Shown here: piece by piece, positions 18,530-26,942 of the stretch | Position numbering within the stretch: position 1 is the first letter of the stretch | Layout of the letters: each line of letters starts with the position of its first letter | From: Opitutaceae bacterium | GTDB lineage: Bacteria > Verrucomicrobiota > Verrucomicrobiia > Opitutales > Opitutaceae | Direction of reading: 5' to 3' | Assembly (NCBI GenBank): GCA_030648295.1 | Contig: JAUSID010000110.1 | Location: 47,833 to 111,832, forward strand | Length of the DNA stretch: 64,000 nt | Position numbers and translations under genes: made by a program | Notes under the pieces: model-generated | Database searches by the model: none | What the model saw: only the letters and a program-made list of their open reading frames with translations | Told to the model about the DNA's origin: nothing

Positions 18530-19648
18530 TTAAATCGTGAGCACCCGATCGCGGGCGGCGACCTTCCATCGTCCGTCGGCGCGGCGCGAGTTCACCACTA
18601 TGACGCTGGCGTGCAGCGCGACCGTCGGGCAGATGTGCCGCGGAATCCCATACAGCGCATCGCCGACATTAAACTCCGTGGCGCGGGGAGTTTCGACCAC
18701 CAGATGCTCCTCGCTGTGGCCGACTGCGACCGCATCAGGCAAGTCGAGCAACTGGACGCGCGGGTGCGGGTTCTCGGAGGCAATCGCCTTGTGCCCAAGA
18801 TCGAGGCAAAGCCGATTTGCTCCCGGCTTGCTGATGACACGGGTCAGCACGACGGCGGCGTTGAGGAAACCGAGATCCGGCAACATCGCCGTGTACGAGC
18901 AATCCCAGAGCAGGCAGGTACCCGGGCTGCATTCGACGTCGGACTCGCGCGCGTGGATCGGAAACGTCGGCGTGCCGCCGGCGACGATTCGCGGCACCGC
19001 CAAACCCGCTTCCTGCATTTGCCGGCGCAGCGCGCGGACCGGCTGCATCGCCGCCTGCACCACGCTGCGGCGAACCTGCGGATCCTGATCGCGGATGTGG
19101 CCATCGTAGGCGTGCAACCCGCCGGGCGTGACACCCGGAAGGGACGCCAGCAGACGGTAGACCACGGCCGCGGCCGCACTCGGCGGAATTCCCGTTCGTC
19201 GCATCCCGCAGTCGATGTCGAGCAGCAGTTCCACGGTCACTCCCCTCGCCTTCGCGGCGTCCGCGATCACGCGCAGCGTCGCGGCATCATCGACGATGGC
19301 GGCAAACTTTGTCTGCGGAAAGCGCGCCATGAGTTCCAGGAAGCGGGCGATGTTCGGGCCAACGGGTTGGTAGGCGAGCAGCACGCGCGCCGCGCCACAG
19401 CCGGCCACCATTTCCGCCTCGGCGATCGTCGCGCATTTGAACTTGTCGATGCCCGCCGCCTGCTGGAACCGCACCACCTCGGCCATCTTGTGCGTCTTCA
19501 CATGCGGGAACAACCGCGCCGCTCCCCCGGTGAGCGCGAGCATCCGCTGGATGTTCGCCTTGATTCGATCGGGATAAACGAGCAGCGCGGGCGAGGCGAT
19601 CTCGTCCACGTTCTCGACCCGATACCAGGCAGGTAGGGTAACGCTCAT
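18530..19648 (-). CDS. D-threonine aldolase / D-serine dehydratase family PLP enzyme
   Basis: A 372-aa fold-type III PLP enzyme (alanine-racemase-like barrel plus beta-domain). The start at 19648 overlaps the stop of the transporter gene by 4 bases (ATGA). The much longer open frame upstream lies antisense-like over the transporter and is rejected. Lys51 in FPHVKTHKM is the PLP-binding lysine. Near the C-terminus, RHICPT gives a His-x-Cys pair. In this family a His/Cys pair is the zinc site of D-serine dehydratases, while D-threonine aldolases often have His/Asp. The enzyme should split D-beta-hydroxy-alpha-amino acids or dehydrate D-serine to pyruvate and ammonia. The choice between the two is open. 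Confidence 0.85.
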   Translation of the reverse strand: MSVTLPAWYRVENVDEIASPALLVYPDRIKANIQRMLALTGGAARLFPHVKTHKMAEVVRFQQAAGIDKFKCATIAEAEMVAGCGAARVLLAYQPVGPNIARFLELMARFPQTKFAAIVDDAATLRVIADAAKARGVTVELLLDIDCGMRRTGIPPSAAAAVVYRLLASLPGVTPGGLHAYDGHIRDQDPQVRRSVVQAAMQPVRALRRQMQEAGLAVPRIVAGGTPTFPIHARESDVECSPGTCLLWDCSYTAMLPDLGFLNAAVVLTRVISKPGANRLCLDLGHKAIASENPHPRVQLLDLPDAVAVGHSEEHLVVETPRATEFNVGDALYGIPRHICPTVALHASVIVVNSRRADGRWKVAARDRVLTI

Positions 19649-20577
19649 GCCGGGGCGGGTACGCGCCGCAAGTCCTCCCAGATCGTGATCAGCAGCGTGC
19701 TGCCGAGCACCAGCAAGCCGCCGGCCATGCCGAGCGGCGTGAGCCGCTCCCCGAGCCACACCACCGCGATCGGAACGCCGAAGGCGAAGATGAGGTAATT
19801 CGAAAGCGCCGCCTGGATCGCGTGCAGCACTTTCAGCGCTTTGAGGAAGAGTACCATCGAGAGAAAGTTGTGGAAAAACGCCAGCAACCCCAAGCCAATC
19901 CACGTGCGGGCGGTGAATTCCGGCATCCGCGAGAAAACGTCCCGCTCCTGCGCGATGACGAACGGCAGCATCAGCACGAGCATGCCCACGTAGGTGTAGA
20001 AAAGCATGCGCAGCGGCGAATGACGCTCGAGCGCCTTCTTGCCATAGGAATTGTAGAAAGCGCTGCCGAGATTCCCGAGCAGGATGAGCCCGTTGCCGAG
20101 GACATTGCTGCGGTTGAGATCGAACCCGGCGAAATCGCGTCCCGAGCACATCACCACGCCGACGATGGCGAGGGCGAAGCTGACCCAGCGCACCCAGGTC
20201 ATCCGTTCGCCGAGGAAAACGAACGCCATCAGCGCCGTGCACGCCGGCAGGGTGAGCGAGATTAGCGCGGCGTTGCTCGCGAGCGTCCAGCGCGTGCCCC
20301 ACGTGATCAGCATCTGGCCGGGAAAAACGCCGAGGAGCACCAGCAGTCCGTAGAGCCACAGGTTCGAGCGAAACGAATGCGTGCCACTTGCGGGCACCTC
20401 CATCGCCGGCCGGTTTTTTGCCTCGGCGCAGACAAGCGGGCAAAGCAACACGGTCGCGATGAACATCGGGCCCCACACGGTGAAGAGCGGGCCGACCTTG
20501 TCCTCCACGAGTTTGATGCAGGTGAACTGGAGCGCCCACATCAGATTGCAGGCGAAAAGCAGAACCCACGATTTCAT
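19645..20577 (-). CDS. DMT superfamily (EamA) membrane transporter
   Basis: A 310-aa inner-membrane protein with about ten hydrophobic helices in two EamA repeats. It begins MKSWVLLFACNLMWALQFTC and the second half contains WIGLGLLAFFHNFLSMVLF. The family exports or imports amino acids and other metabolites. It is translationally coupled to the D-amino-acid enzyme (4-base overlap) and follows the aminotransferase by 32 bases, so it very likely moves a substrate or product of that pathway. Direction and substrate are unknown. Confidence 0.88.
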   Translation of the reverse strand: MKSWVLLFACNLMWALQFTCIKLVEDKVGPLFTVWGPMFIATVLLCPLVCAEAKNRPAMEVPASGTHSFRSNLWLYGLLVLLGVFPGQMLITWGTRWTLASNAALISLTLPACTALMAFVFLGERMTWVRWVSFALAIVGVVMCSGRDFAGFDLNRSNVLGNGLILLGNLGSAFYNSYGKKALERHSPLRMLFYTYVGMLVLMLPFVIAQERDVFSRMPEFTARTWIGLGLLAFFHNFLSMVLFLKALKVLHAIQAALSNYLIFAFGVPIAVVWLGERLTPLGMAGGLLVLGSTLLITIWEDLRRVPAPA

Positions 20578-20609
20578 CGGATGGAGGCGTTGGCGCGCAC
20601 GCCGCCGGC

Positions 20610-21965
20610 TCAGCTGGCCATCGCCATCGCGCCGGGCTTCGCCAGTTCGCTCAACGCGGCGTCATATTCGCGCAGGGTCACGTCGACATCCTCGCTCGTG
20701 TGCGCCGCCGACAGCGACCATTGCTTTGTCGCCAGTGGAAAACAGAAGATGCCGCGGCTGATCATCGCCTGCCGCAACTGCTCGTCGCGGGCGAAGTCGT
20801 GATGCCCCGCGAGATCGTGCCAGTCGACGGGCAAATGATCCATCAGGTAGGGACAGAACGCCGAGCCCTGCCGCGCGACCACCGCAGTGTGGCCGTGGCG
20901 CCGGAGAAGTTCCTCGAGCCCGTGTTGGAGCTTCGCGCCGAGCGCTTCGACGTGCCGGTACACTTCACCGCCGTTCATCAGCAGCCGCTCGATCGTCGCG
21001 ATCGAGGCGGCAACGGGCACCGGATGTCCATTGTACGTACCGGCCGCGAGCACCCGCTTGACTGGATCCGGATGAACAAACCAGTCCATGTAGTCACGGC
21101 GCCCACCGATCAGCGCGATGGGAAATCCGTTCGCGACCGCCTTGCCGTAAACGACGAGGTCGGGCCGCACGCCCGAGACCTGCGCAAAACCGCCGAGCGC
21201 GTGACGGAACCCCGTCTTCACCTCGTCGAAGATCAACACGAACCCGAATTCGTCGGCCAGCTTCCGCAAGCCCTCGAGGAATCCCGGCGCGGGCTTCACC
21301 ACCCCGATGTTTTGCAGGATTGGCTCGGTGATGAGCGCCGCGATCGCATACCGCTCGCAGACATAGCGCACGGACGCGAGGTCGTTGAAATTGATCGGAT
21401 GCACCAGCTGCTGATGCGACTTCGGGATGCCCGCGCTGATCGAGATGAAGGGGTACTCGCCGGGCGAACGCCGCGGCCCGACGCGGCTGAGCGGCGTCAT
21501 CAGATTGCACGCGACGTCGTTGTGCCAGCCGTTGTAACCGCCCTGCATCACGATGACGTGATCGCGGCCGGTGACGGCGCGGGCCAGCCGCATGGCCTGG
21601 CAGGTCGCCTCGCTGCCCGTATTCAGAATCTGGACCGACTCGACCCACGGCACGTGCGTGCAAATCAGTTCGGCCAGCCGCCCCTCCATCACCGTACTCC
21701 CGGCGCCAAACAGGCTGTCGCCATTCGTCACCGCTCGGACGACCGCCTCGCGAACGTACGGATCGTTGTGGCCGAGGAAGTGTGGCGAAAACGCCGCATG
21801 GTAATCGAGGTAGCGGCGTCCCTCGGCATCGAAAATGTACGCGCCCTCGCCCCGCACGAACGTGATCTCCGGCTGGATGGCGCGGTTGATCGAATTGACG
21901 CCGCCCGGAATGAAGCGGCGGCTTTGGGCGATGATGGCGGCGGATTTTGGAAAGGAATGCGTCAT
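20610..21965 (-). CDS. Class III aminotransferase, glutamate-1-semialdehyde aminomutase-like
   Basis: A 451-aa fold-type I PLP enzyme. The start at 21965 gives MTHSFPKSAAIIAQSRRFIP, which leads straight into the family opening GGVNSINRAIQPE. NTGSEATCQAMRLARAVTGR is the phosphate-binding region, LIFDEVKTGFR holds the PLP-ring Asp, and YGKAVANGFPIALIGG contains the Schiff-base Lys. It resembles glutamate-1-semialdehyde aminomutase, but clustering with a D-amino-acid enzyme, transporter and RidA protein argues for a catabolic or D-amino-acid transaminase rather than haem synthesis. It lies 32 bases before the transporter. Confidence 0.87.
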   Translation of the reverse strand: MTHSFPKSAAIIAQSRRFIPGGVNSINRAIQPEITFVRGEGAYIFDAEGRRYLDYHAAFSPHFLGHNDPYVREAVVRAVTNGDSLFGAGSTVMEGRLAELICTHVPWVESVQILNTGSEATCQAMRLARAVTGRDHVIVMQGGYNGWHNDVACNLMTPLSRVGPRRSPGEYPFISISAGIPKSHQQLVHPINFNDLASVRYVCERYAIAALITEPILQNIGVVKPAPGFLEGLRKLADEFGFVLIFDEVKTGFRHALGGFAQVSGVRPDLVVYGKAVANGFPIALIGGRRDYMDWFVHPDPVKRVLAAGTYNGHPVPVAASIATIERLLMNGGEVYRHVEALGAKLQHGLEELLRRHGHTAVVARQGSAFCPYLMDHLPVDWHDLAGHHDFARDEQLRQAMISRGIFCFPLATKQWSLSAAHTSEDVDVTLREYDAALSELAKPGAMAMAS

Positions 21966-22012
21966 GAAAGGAGTGCGCGCGATCGGCGAAAACGGCGGGG
22001 CGAATTCAGGCG

Positions 22013-22420
22013 TCAGCGTTTGGTCCGGCGCGCCGGTCGGCGGTGGCGGGGAACGCGGGCGATGCAATCGATCTCCACTTTGATCCCGGAAAGTCCCGAT
22101 TCCACCGTCGTGCGCGCGGGAAACGCACCTTGGAAAAACTCCGCGTAGGTGCGGTTGAACCGGTCAAAGTCCTTGATGTCGGCGAGGTGGCAGGTGCACT
22201 TCACCACGTCGGCGAAGCTGCAGCCGGCGGCGGCGAGAATTTTCCCCACGTGTTGCATCGTCAGCCGCGTTTGCTCCTCGATCGTGCCGCGAATGACCTT
22301 CCCGCTCTTCAGGTCAAGCGGTCCCTGCCCGCTGACGAACAGCCAGCCATCGGCGACGATCCCGGCCGAATACGCGCCGGTGGAGACCTGCTTGTCGGGG
22401 TGTTTGATTTCAGTTCTCAT
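22013..22420 (-). CDS. RidA/YjgF family protein lacking the usual arginine
   Basis: A 135-aa cytoplasmic protein of the RidA family, whose best-known members hydrolyse reactive 2-aminoacrylate-type enamines/imines made by PLP enzymes. The start at 22420 gives MRTEIKHPDKQVSTGAYSAG; upstream sequence is intergenic. Conserved blocks are LFVSGQGPLDLKSG, TCHLADIKDFDRFN and FPARTTVE...KVEIDCIA. The active enamine deaminases have an Arg in the ARLP segment between the last two blocks. Here that segment reads SGLSGI and is shorter, so the classical deaminase activity is doubtful. It is first in the PLP-enzyme cluster, 47 bases before the aminotransferase. Confidence 0.85.
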   Translation of the reverse strand: MRTEIKHPDKQVSTGAYSAGIVADGWLFVSGQGPLDLKSGKVIRGTIEEQTRLTMQHVGKILAAAGCSFADVVKCTCHLADIKDFDRFNRTYAEFFQGAFPARTTVESGLSGIKVEIDCIARVPRHRRPARRTKR

Positions 22421-22734
22421 GAGAAATGCGGCGCGGCACATGCAGCGCAGTCTGGGATCCGGATGTACGCGCCGCGGAGAAGGGAGCAGGGAGCCTCTCG
22501 GCAAGCTCGAGGCCTGCCCGTCGATGAAACAGTTGGCCGTGAGCTCGTCGAATCGGCAAGGAGCAGGAACAAACAGAGAATTGCCCGTCAGGACTCAGTT
22601 CAACAGACGGTGAATGGAGCCGCGGCGCCCTCGCCGCGGATGTATGCACCACGTTCTGCCGTCGGACGCGGCGTGGGCGCCGCGTCTCCATTGAGTGATC
22701 GTTGTGCGAACTCGACTGCATGGTTCCTCTAGCG
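22421..22734. other. Intergenic region upstream of the RidA gene
   Basis: This 314-bp region separates the CE15-like gene from the RidA gene; both are transcribed leftward. The promoter of the amino-acid cluster should lie near 22421-22600. It holds one inverted repeat pair (22613-22691) and no supported coding sequence. Confidence 0.5.
22613..22691. repeat. Family G inverted repeat pair
   Basis: ATGGAGCCGCGGCGCCCTCG and TGGGCGCCGCGTCTCCAT face each other about 25 bases apart. A related CGGATGTACGCGCCGCGG string occurs at about 22460. It can form a long GC-rich stem after the CE15-like gene. Confidence 0.75.
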
Positions 22735-23991
22735 TCACTGCCGTCCTGAATAAACCTTGTCCTCAAACTCCCAATACGCGGTCCAGTCGACGAGCGTGAG
22801 GTTGTGCTTGCCCGCGCGGATGAAATAATGCGCGCCATCGCCGTGCCGCGGTTCGTTGAGCGGCGGCATCTCGGTCGACGCCCCCAGCGCCTGCTTTCCG
22901 AACAGCTGATACACCGGTCGCGCGTGCACGACGCTGAGGAACTCGCCGCGCGGATCGGCCCAAAGATCCCCGGCGGCACTGTGCACGCATACGGCGCGCG
23001 GCGCGACCAGCGCGATCAGCATGTGCTGGTCGACCGGGAGCGCGTCCTCGCGTGCGTTGTACGATTTGAAGTTGGTGTTGAACCAATGCGGAAACCCGCG
23101 GTTGATTACGGCGACCGTCTCCTTCTCCTTGTTCTTTCGGCGGCTCAACGCCGCGCCCCCGCAACCCGAGTCATTCGAGCAGACAATCGCGAAGCGCTCG
23201 TCCTCGGCGCCGGCCCACAAGGCAGTCTTTCCGCCGCGCGAGTGTCCAATCACCGCAACGCGGTCGCGGGCGATGCCCGCATCCGTCACCAGGTAATCCA
23301 TACAGCGGCTGGCGCCCCAGGCCCACGCCGCGATCGTGCCCCACGCGTCCGGCGCGCGCGGTCCGCGGTCGAGGAGCGCGTGAATGCCATCCTTGAACTC
23401 GACGTCCTTCTTGTCATCCGGATCGACGTCGCCGTTGAAGAACGCCGCCATGGCGTAACCGCGCGCGATGCCCTCCTCCGCCGGCCAGAACTCGCTTTTC
23501 TTCGCCCGCGTCGGATCGATGTTCTCGCCCGGCGGACGATTGCAGATGAGCAGGAACGCCGGCACCGGCCCGCGAGCGCGGTTGGGCACGAAGAGGGAAA
23601 GGTGAATGACCAGCGATTTCCCTCCGGAGGCCACCGTGATCTCCACCTGCTTCAACGTTGCCGCGCCGTTCATCGCGTTCCGGTCCTCGTTCACGATCTT
23701 GAAGCTCTTCTCGTACGGCGTGGCCGGAACCCGGCCATACACGTGCTGCCGGAAAAGTTCGAGGACCTCGGCGCGACGGCCGCTTTTCCATTCACCGGCC
23801 GTCGTGATTTTGCGGCCGTTGGCGGCGGTGAGCGGATCGGGCAGCGTGTACGCCGGCGCCCCAGGGGCATCGGCGCGGAAGTGCTGTTTCGGTTCCGCCG
23901 CGCTACCACTCACCGCCAACAGCAGGACAAGCGGAAGGACCGCGGTGAGCGAGAGCCGCGAAGGCGTGAGGATGGTTTGAAACGTGTTCAT
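22735..23991 (-). CDS. CE15-type glucuronoyl esterase-like secreted hydrolase
   Basis: A 418-aa exported alpha/beta hydrolase. The start at 23991 gives a signal peptide (MNTFQTILTPSRLSLTAVLP, cleaved after GSAA). An alternative ATG at 24015 would overlap the upstream gene. VIGHSRGGKTALWAGAEDER is the nucleophile elbow, with Ser near residue 250. CSNDSGCGGAALSRR and the C-terminal RAGKHNLTLVDW, with the likely catalytic His, match bacterial 4-O-methyl-glucuronoyl methylesterases, which cut lignin-glucuronoxylan ester links. It sits among amino acid genes but matches the polysaccharide theme of the window. Acetylxylan esterase activity is the main alternative. Confidence 0.78.
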   Translation of the reverse strand: MNTFQTILTPSRLSLTAVLPLVLLLAVSGSAAEPKQHFRADAPGAPAYTLPDPLTAANGRKITTAGEWKSGRRAEVLELFRQHVYGRVPATPYEKSFKIVNEDRNAMNGAATLKQVEITVASGGKSLVIHLSLFVPNRARGPVPAFLLICNRPPGENIDPTRAKKSEFWPAEEGIARGYAMAAFFNGDVDPDDKKDVEFKDGIHALLDRGPRAPDAWGTIAAWAWGASRCMDYLVTDAGIARDRVAVIGHSRGGKTALWAGAEDERFAIVCSNDSGCGGAALSRRKNKEKETVAVINRGFPHWFNTNFKSYNAREDALPVDQHMLIALVAPRAVCVHSAAGDLWADPRGEFLSVVHARPVYQLFGKQALGASTEMPPLNEPRHGDGAHYFIRAGKHNLTLVDWTAYWEFEDKVYSGRQ

Positions 23992-24004
23992 GCTGGGCTG
24001 GGGT

Positions 24005-25009
24005 TTACTCGCCATGATCGGCGGCATATTTGTCCGCCAACCGGCGCATGTCATACGTAAAATCAATCCATTTCTTTTCCCACCGTCGCGCGCTTTCGGG
24101 CGAATACCGGTAAAACCCTTTGGCGTTGGCGGTACCCCTGGCGCCAGCCGCGACCTTGGCGCGCATCAACGCGGGCACTTTTTTCGAGGTCGAGAGTTTC
24201 GGCAGCAACTCCTCCATTACCAGCGCATACGCGGGAATCCCGGTCAGATCCATCCAGCGAAATGGTCCCGCGAGTAGTGCCCACCAGCCGATGTCGTTGC
24301 GGAACGAGCGGTCGACCGTCTCAATGTCGGCCACGCCGGATTCCACGAGGTGAAACGCCTCGCGAATCATCGCGTACATCATCCGGTTCGAAAGAAACCC
24401 GCGCACATCCTCACGCAGCACCGTCGGCTCCTTGCCGCAGCGCACGCCGAGTTCAAGCGTCCGCCGCAGCGTCGCTGGCGACGTGCGGCGCCCCGGAATG
24501 ATCTCCAGGTAGCGCATGATTTGGGCCGGCTCGCCCCAATGCATGCCGACGAGCCGGGCAGGCCGCTTCAGCCCCGCTTGCAACACCGAGATCGGAATGC
24601 TCGATGTGTTCGAGGCAATCACCGCGTCCGTGCGGAGGCAGCGCTCGAGTTCGCCGTAGATGCTCCGTTTCAGCGCGAGATCCTCCTTCACCGTTTCGAT
24701 CACGAATCCGCACGCCGAGAGTTCGCCGATCGACTCCACCAGTTGGAAACGGGTTTTCCAATCGCGCACCCGGGTTCGCGGCACAATCCGGCGCTGCGCG
24801 AGTTCGCGCAGCGTCCGCCCGACATGCGCGATGCTCTCCTTGCGCGTCGCCGCCGAACGCGTGTACGCCACGACGTCGAGTCCGTGCGACAACAAGGACG
24901 ACACGATGCCGCGGCCCATCAGCCCGAGGCCGATGACACCGACGCGATCGCCGCGCGCGGGCCCGCCGGTTCGTTTCGAGCTTGGGCCGGCTCGTTTCGC
25001 CACGCTCAT
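24005..25009 (-). CDS. 3-hydroxyacyl-CoA dehydrogenase family oxidoreductase
   Basis: A 334-aa NAD-dependent dehydrogenase. The Rossmann motif GVIGLGLMGRGI lies near residue 25. ASNTSSIPIS, LVGMHWGEPAQIM, YLEIIPG and GFLSNRMMYA supply the Ser, His, Glu and Asn of the family active site. The C-terminal helical domain follows from about residue 205. Single-domain members without hydratase often act on free hydroxy acids, for example the lambda-crystallin/gulonate dehydrogenase type, so the substrate is open. Its ATG at 25009 overlaps the stop of a broken gene (ATGA), showing that it once followed an intact coupled gene. It ends 13 bases before the CE15-like start. Confidence 0.82.
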   Translation of the reverse strand: MSVAKRAGPSSKRTGGPARGDRVGVIGLGLMGRGIVSSLLSHGLDVVAYTRSAATRKESIAHVGRTLRELAQRRIVPRTRVRDWKTRFQLVESIGELSACGFVIETVKEDLALKRSIYGELERCLRTDAVIASNTSSIPISVLQAGLKRPARLVGMHWGEPAQIMRYLEIIPGRRTSPATLRRTLELGVRCGKEPTVLREDVRGFLSNRMMYAMIREAFHLVESGVADIETVDRSFRNDIGWWALLAGPFRWMDLTGIPAYALVMEELLPKLSTSKKVPALMRAKVAAGARGTANAKGFYRYSPESARRWEKKWIDFTYDMRRLADKYAADHGE

Positions 25010-25480
25010 TCCTGCACCTCGTCGCGGTTCTGTTTGGCGGTGCCGGTCGCGCTCCTCGGCTTCACCACTGTGATCGCCTGAAGCAGAACCGCATTATCGG
25101 CGAGCGGCGGTCCCCCTGCAGTCTTGAATCCGGACGACGCGGTGAACGTGATCGAGATGATCGGTTTGGCGAGCCGCGAGTTCGCCCGTTCGAAGGCAAA
25201 AAAAGTCCGGCCGTGATCGGTGCGCGCGCTTGCAGTCAAGAACGTGTTATTGCCGGGACGTAATGCTGAAATGGGCACGGTGAGCTCGTCGTAGCTGAGG
25301 TTGTGATTCCGGCTGATATTGCGCGCGAGGACGACGTCATTCACGCCAATTGCGTCGGCGCTGGAAATCCGGGTCGACGGCGGAATCGGCAGCCACTCGC
25401 CACCGTTGAACCAAATCGCCTGTCCGAACGTGCCGGAGTGGAATTGAAGCAGTTCGACCTGCAGATTGAAAAGGACAGGT
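25006..25480 (-). pseudogene. C-terminal fragment of a beta-rich protein of unknown family
   Basis: The open frame covers about 155 residues, from FNLQVELLQFHSGTFGQAIW through LTVPISALRPGNNTF to DEVQE and a TGA that overlaps the next gene. No start codon fits before GTG 25344, which is mid-domain. The pattern (VPISALRPGNNT) looks like a beta-sandwich appended to a secreted carbohydrate enzyme. It is cut on its 5' side exactly at a copy of the 20-bp family H repeat, in the region leading to a GH20 remnant. It may be the tail of that enzyme or of another gene. Confidence 0.5.
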
Positions 25481-25488
25481 TGATAACG
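25471..25488 (+). repeat. Family H repeat, copy 1
   Basis: AAGGACAGGTTGATAACG, matching the consensus TAAGGGACAGGTTGATAACG. It marks the upstream border of the beta-rich gene fragment. Confidence 0.8.
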
Positions 25489-25549
25489 TCCGTCCGTTCA
25501 CTCTCCCGCGGCGAGCCGCCCGCGATGCTCTCGCCCCGTGCGCGGGCGG

Positions 25550-25569
25550 TAAGTGACAGGCGGAAAACG
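25550..25569 (+). repeat. Family H repeat, diverged copy 2
   Basis: TAAGTGACAGGCGGAAAACG, the weakest of the five copies but with both ends conserved. It lies 79 bases after copy 1 and 56 before copy 3. Confidence 0.5.
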
Positions 25570-25605
25570 CCCGGCACACTCCGGCACTCGTCTTGAAGCC
25601 AGCGG

Positions 25606-25625
25606 TAAGGGACAGGTTGCTAACG
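25606..25625 (+). repeat. Family H repeat, copy 3
   Basis: TAAGGGACAGGTTGCTAACG. On the minus strand it supplies the premature TAG that ends the GH20 remnant. Confidence 0.8.
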
Positions 25626-26040
25626 CCGGCCCGACGGGCAATACGCGTCCGGCCACTCGGCGTCAGCCATATCGGCGATCTCGCGATGGCGGGTGAGCAG
25701 GTAATACGAGTGCGACAGCGCCGGAATTTCCGGAATGACGTCGATGTGGTATTTCCGCGCCCACTGCACGAGATCCGCCACCTCGTCCTTCTCGATCACC
25801 GCGCCATCGCCGGTGTCGTGATGGGTCGAGTCGGTCCCCTCCCCCTTCGGCCCGTTCGGCCGATCGCGGCGGCTGTTGATCAAATCACGCGCAAACTCGG
25901 TCCAGCCGGCATTCAACTCGGGATGCCGATCGAGCCGCATCGCCGCATTCATTTCCACGATCAGCTGGTTGTATTTGTGGAGCGCCATGAAGTCGCGGAC
26001 GAACCGCTTGAAAAACGCGATGTTGTCACGGCCGGGGGGT
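25621..26040 (-). pseudogene. GH20 beta-hexosaminidase-type fragment
   Basis: About 140 residues of a family 20 glycoside hydrolase barrel, from DNIAFFKRFVRDFMALHKYN through EVADLVQWARKYHIDVIPEI and LSHSYYLL to AEWPDAYCPS. Family enzymes are 500-800 aa, so both ends are missing. The 5' side is joined to a TonB-receptor fragment at about 26036. The 3' side is cut at family H copy 3. The residue string HPELNAGWTEFARDL is typical of the verrucomicrobial GH20 type. It has no catalytic Asp-Glu pair and no start codon, so it cannot be functional. Confidence 0.7.
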
Positions 26041-26729
26041 CGAACCACCGAAAGCCCTCGAGAGCGAAGGCGGGTTTCACGGTCGAGTAGCGCTCGTCAA
26101 TCAGGTCATAATGTGAAAGCCGGTTGTCCTCGGTATTCGCCCGGCCGTCCGGCCCCAGAAAGGTATAGCTTGGTGTGGTGTCGCGCATGTCGCGGAGGCT
26201 CTGGCGATAGTCACCACCGGCTTTCAGACGGATATCGTGGCCCACCACCGTAAGGTTGCGCATGACGTTGGCCCGGGATGACTTCTTCAAATCCACCGCC
26301 TTGCGCAGCAGCGACCCCGCCGAACCGAGGAACATCTGGCTCGCGTCGCGCGGATTGAACCTCTGGCCATCGGCGTAGGTTGCGGTGATCTCCGGCACGT
26401 AATTGCCGGTAGCCATTGCGTACGAGCGCATCCCTCGCGGCGTCCGTTCCCGCCCGATACGTTCCGGTGAAGATGAATTTGGCAATTTCCTTCCGGAACC
26501 AGGTGACTCCGATCGAGCCGCCAGTTTGTGCCCGCGATCGATACCCGCGCCTTGTTCAAATAATCGCCGCGCGTGACGTCTTGAACGCGGCCTTCGATGG
26601 AACCGAGTGGTCCCGACTGCGCGCGGAGCGCCGGGAACAATGCCGAAACGGTGAGCGCTGCTGCGAACCCAAAGAGCCGATGCTGGAAGAGGGGCATGGG
26701 AAAAGTAGGGATTGGATGCCGGAAACGGC
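26036..26729 (-). pseudogene. Scrambled TonB-dependent receptor remnant
   Basis: Three receptor pieces are joined in an order that no intact receptor has. From the 5' side: a signal peptide and regulatory-domain start (MPLFQHRLFGFAAALTVSAL, then SIEGRVQDVTRGDYLNKARV; ATG at 26698). Next, in another frame, comes a barrel segment of a kind normally near the C-terminus (GGSIGVTWFRKEIAKFIF). Finally, in a third frame, comes a mid-barrel segment (ATYADGQRFNPRDASQMFLG to DERYSTVKPAFALEGFRWFD). It ends where the GH20 fragment begins. Repeated deletion, or a metagenome misassembly, would explain it. Confidence 0.7.
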
Positions 26730-26879
26730 GGCGTTGGAGAGGGTGAAGACAAAATAGCCTATGTTTTGTCCACATTTCTCACGGACCCCCTCCTCGGCGA
26801 CCATCGCGGCAGCAATGTGGTTTGGCGCACGCGGCCGAAAGCGACATGGCCTCCCCTGACCAACAAGCGGCTTGGCCAA

Positions 26880-26899
26880 TAAGGGACAGGTCAATAACG
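26880..26899 (+). repeat. Family H repeat, copy 4
   Basis: TAAGGGACAGGTCAATAACG, preceded by GGCTTGGCCAA. It differs from the consensus by two bases in the centre. Confidence 0.8.
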
Positions 26900-26942
26900 C
26901 CGGAGGCAGTGGAGGCAGTTTACCGGCCAAGCGACCCGTCGA

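Noticed and set aside
25471..25625. CRISPR-like or integron-like array of short repeats
   Set aside because: Three copies here and two at 26880-26962, with one badly diverged, unequal spacing, no cas or integrase gene, and spacers that are pieces of gene debris. It does not meet the pattern of a CRISPR or an attC array.
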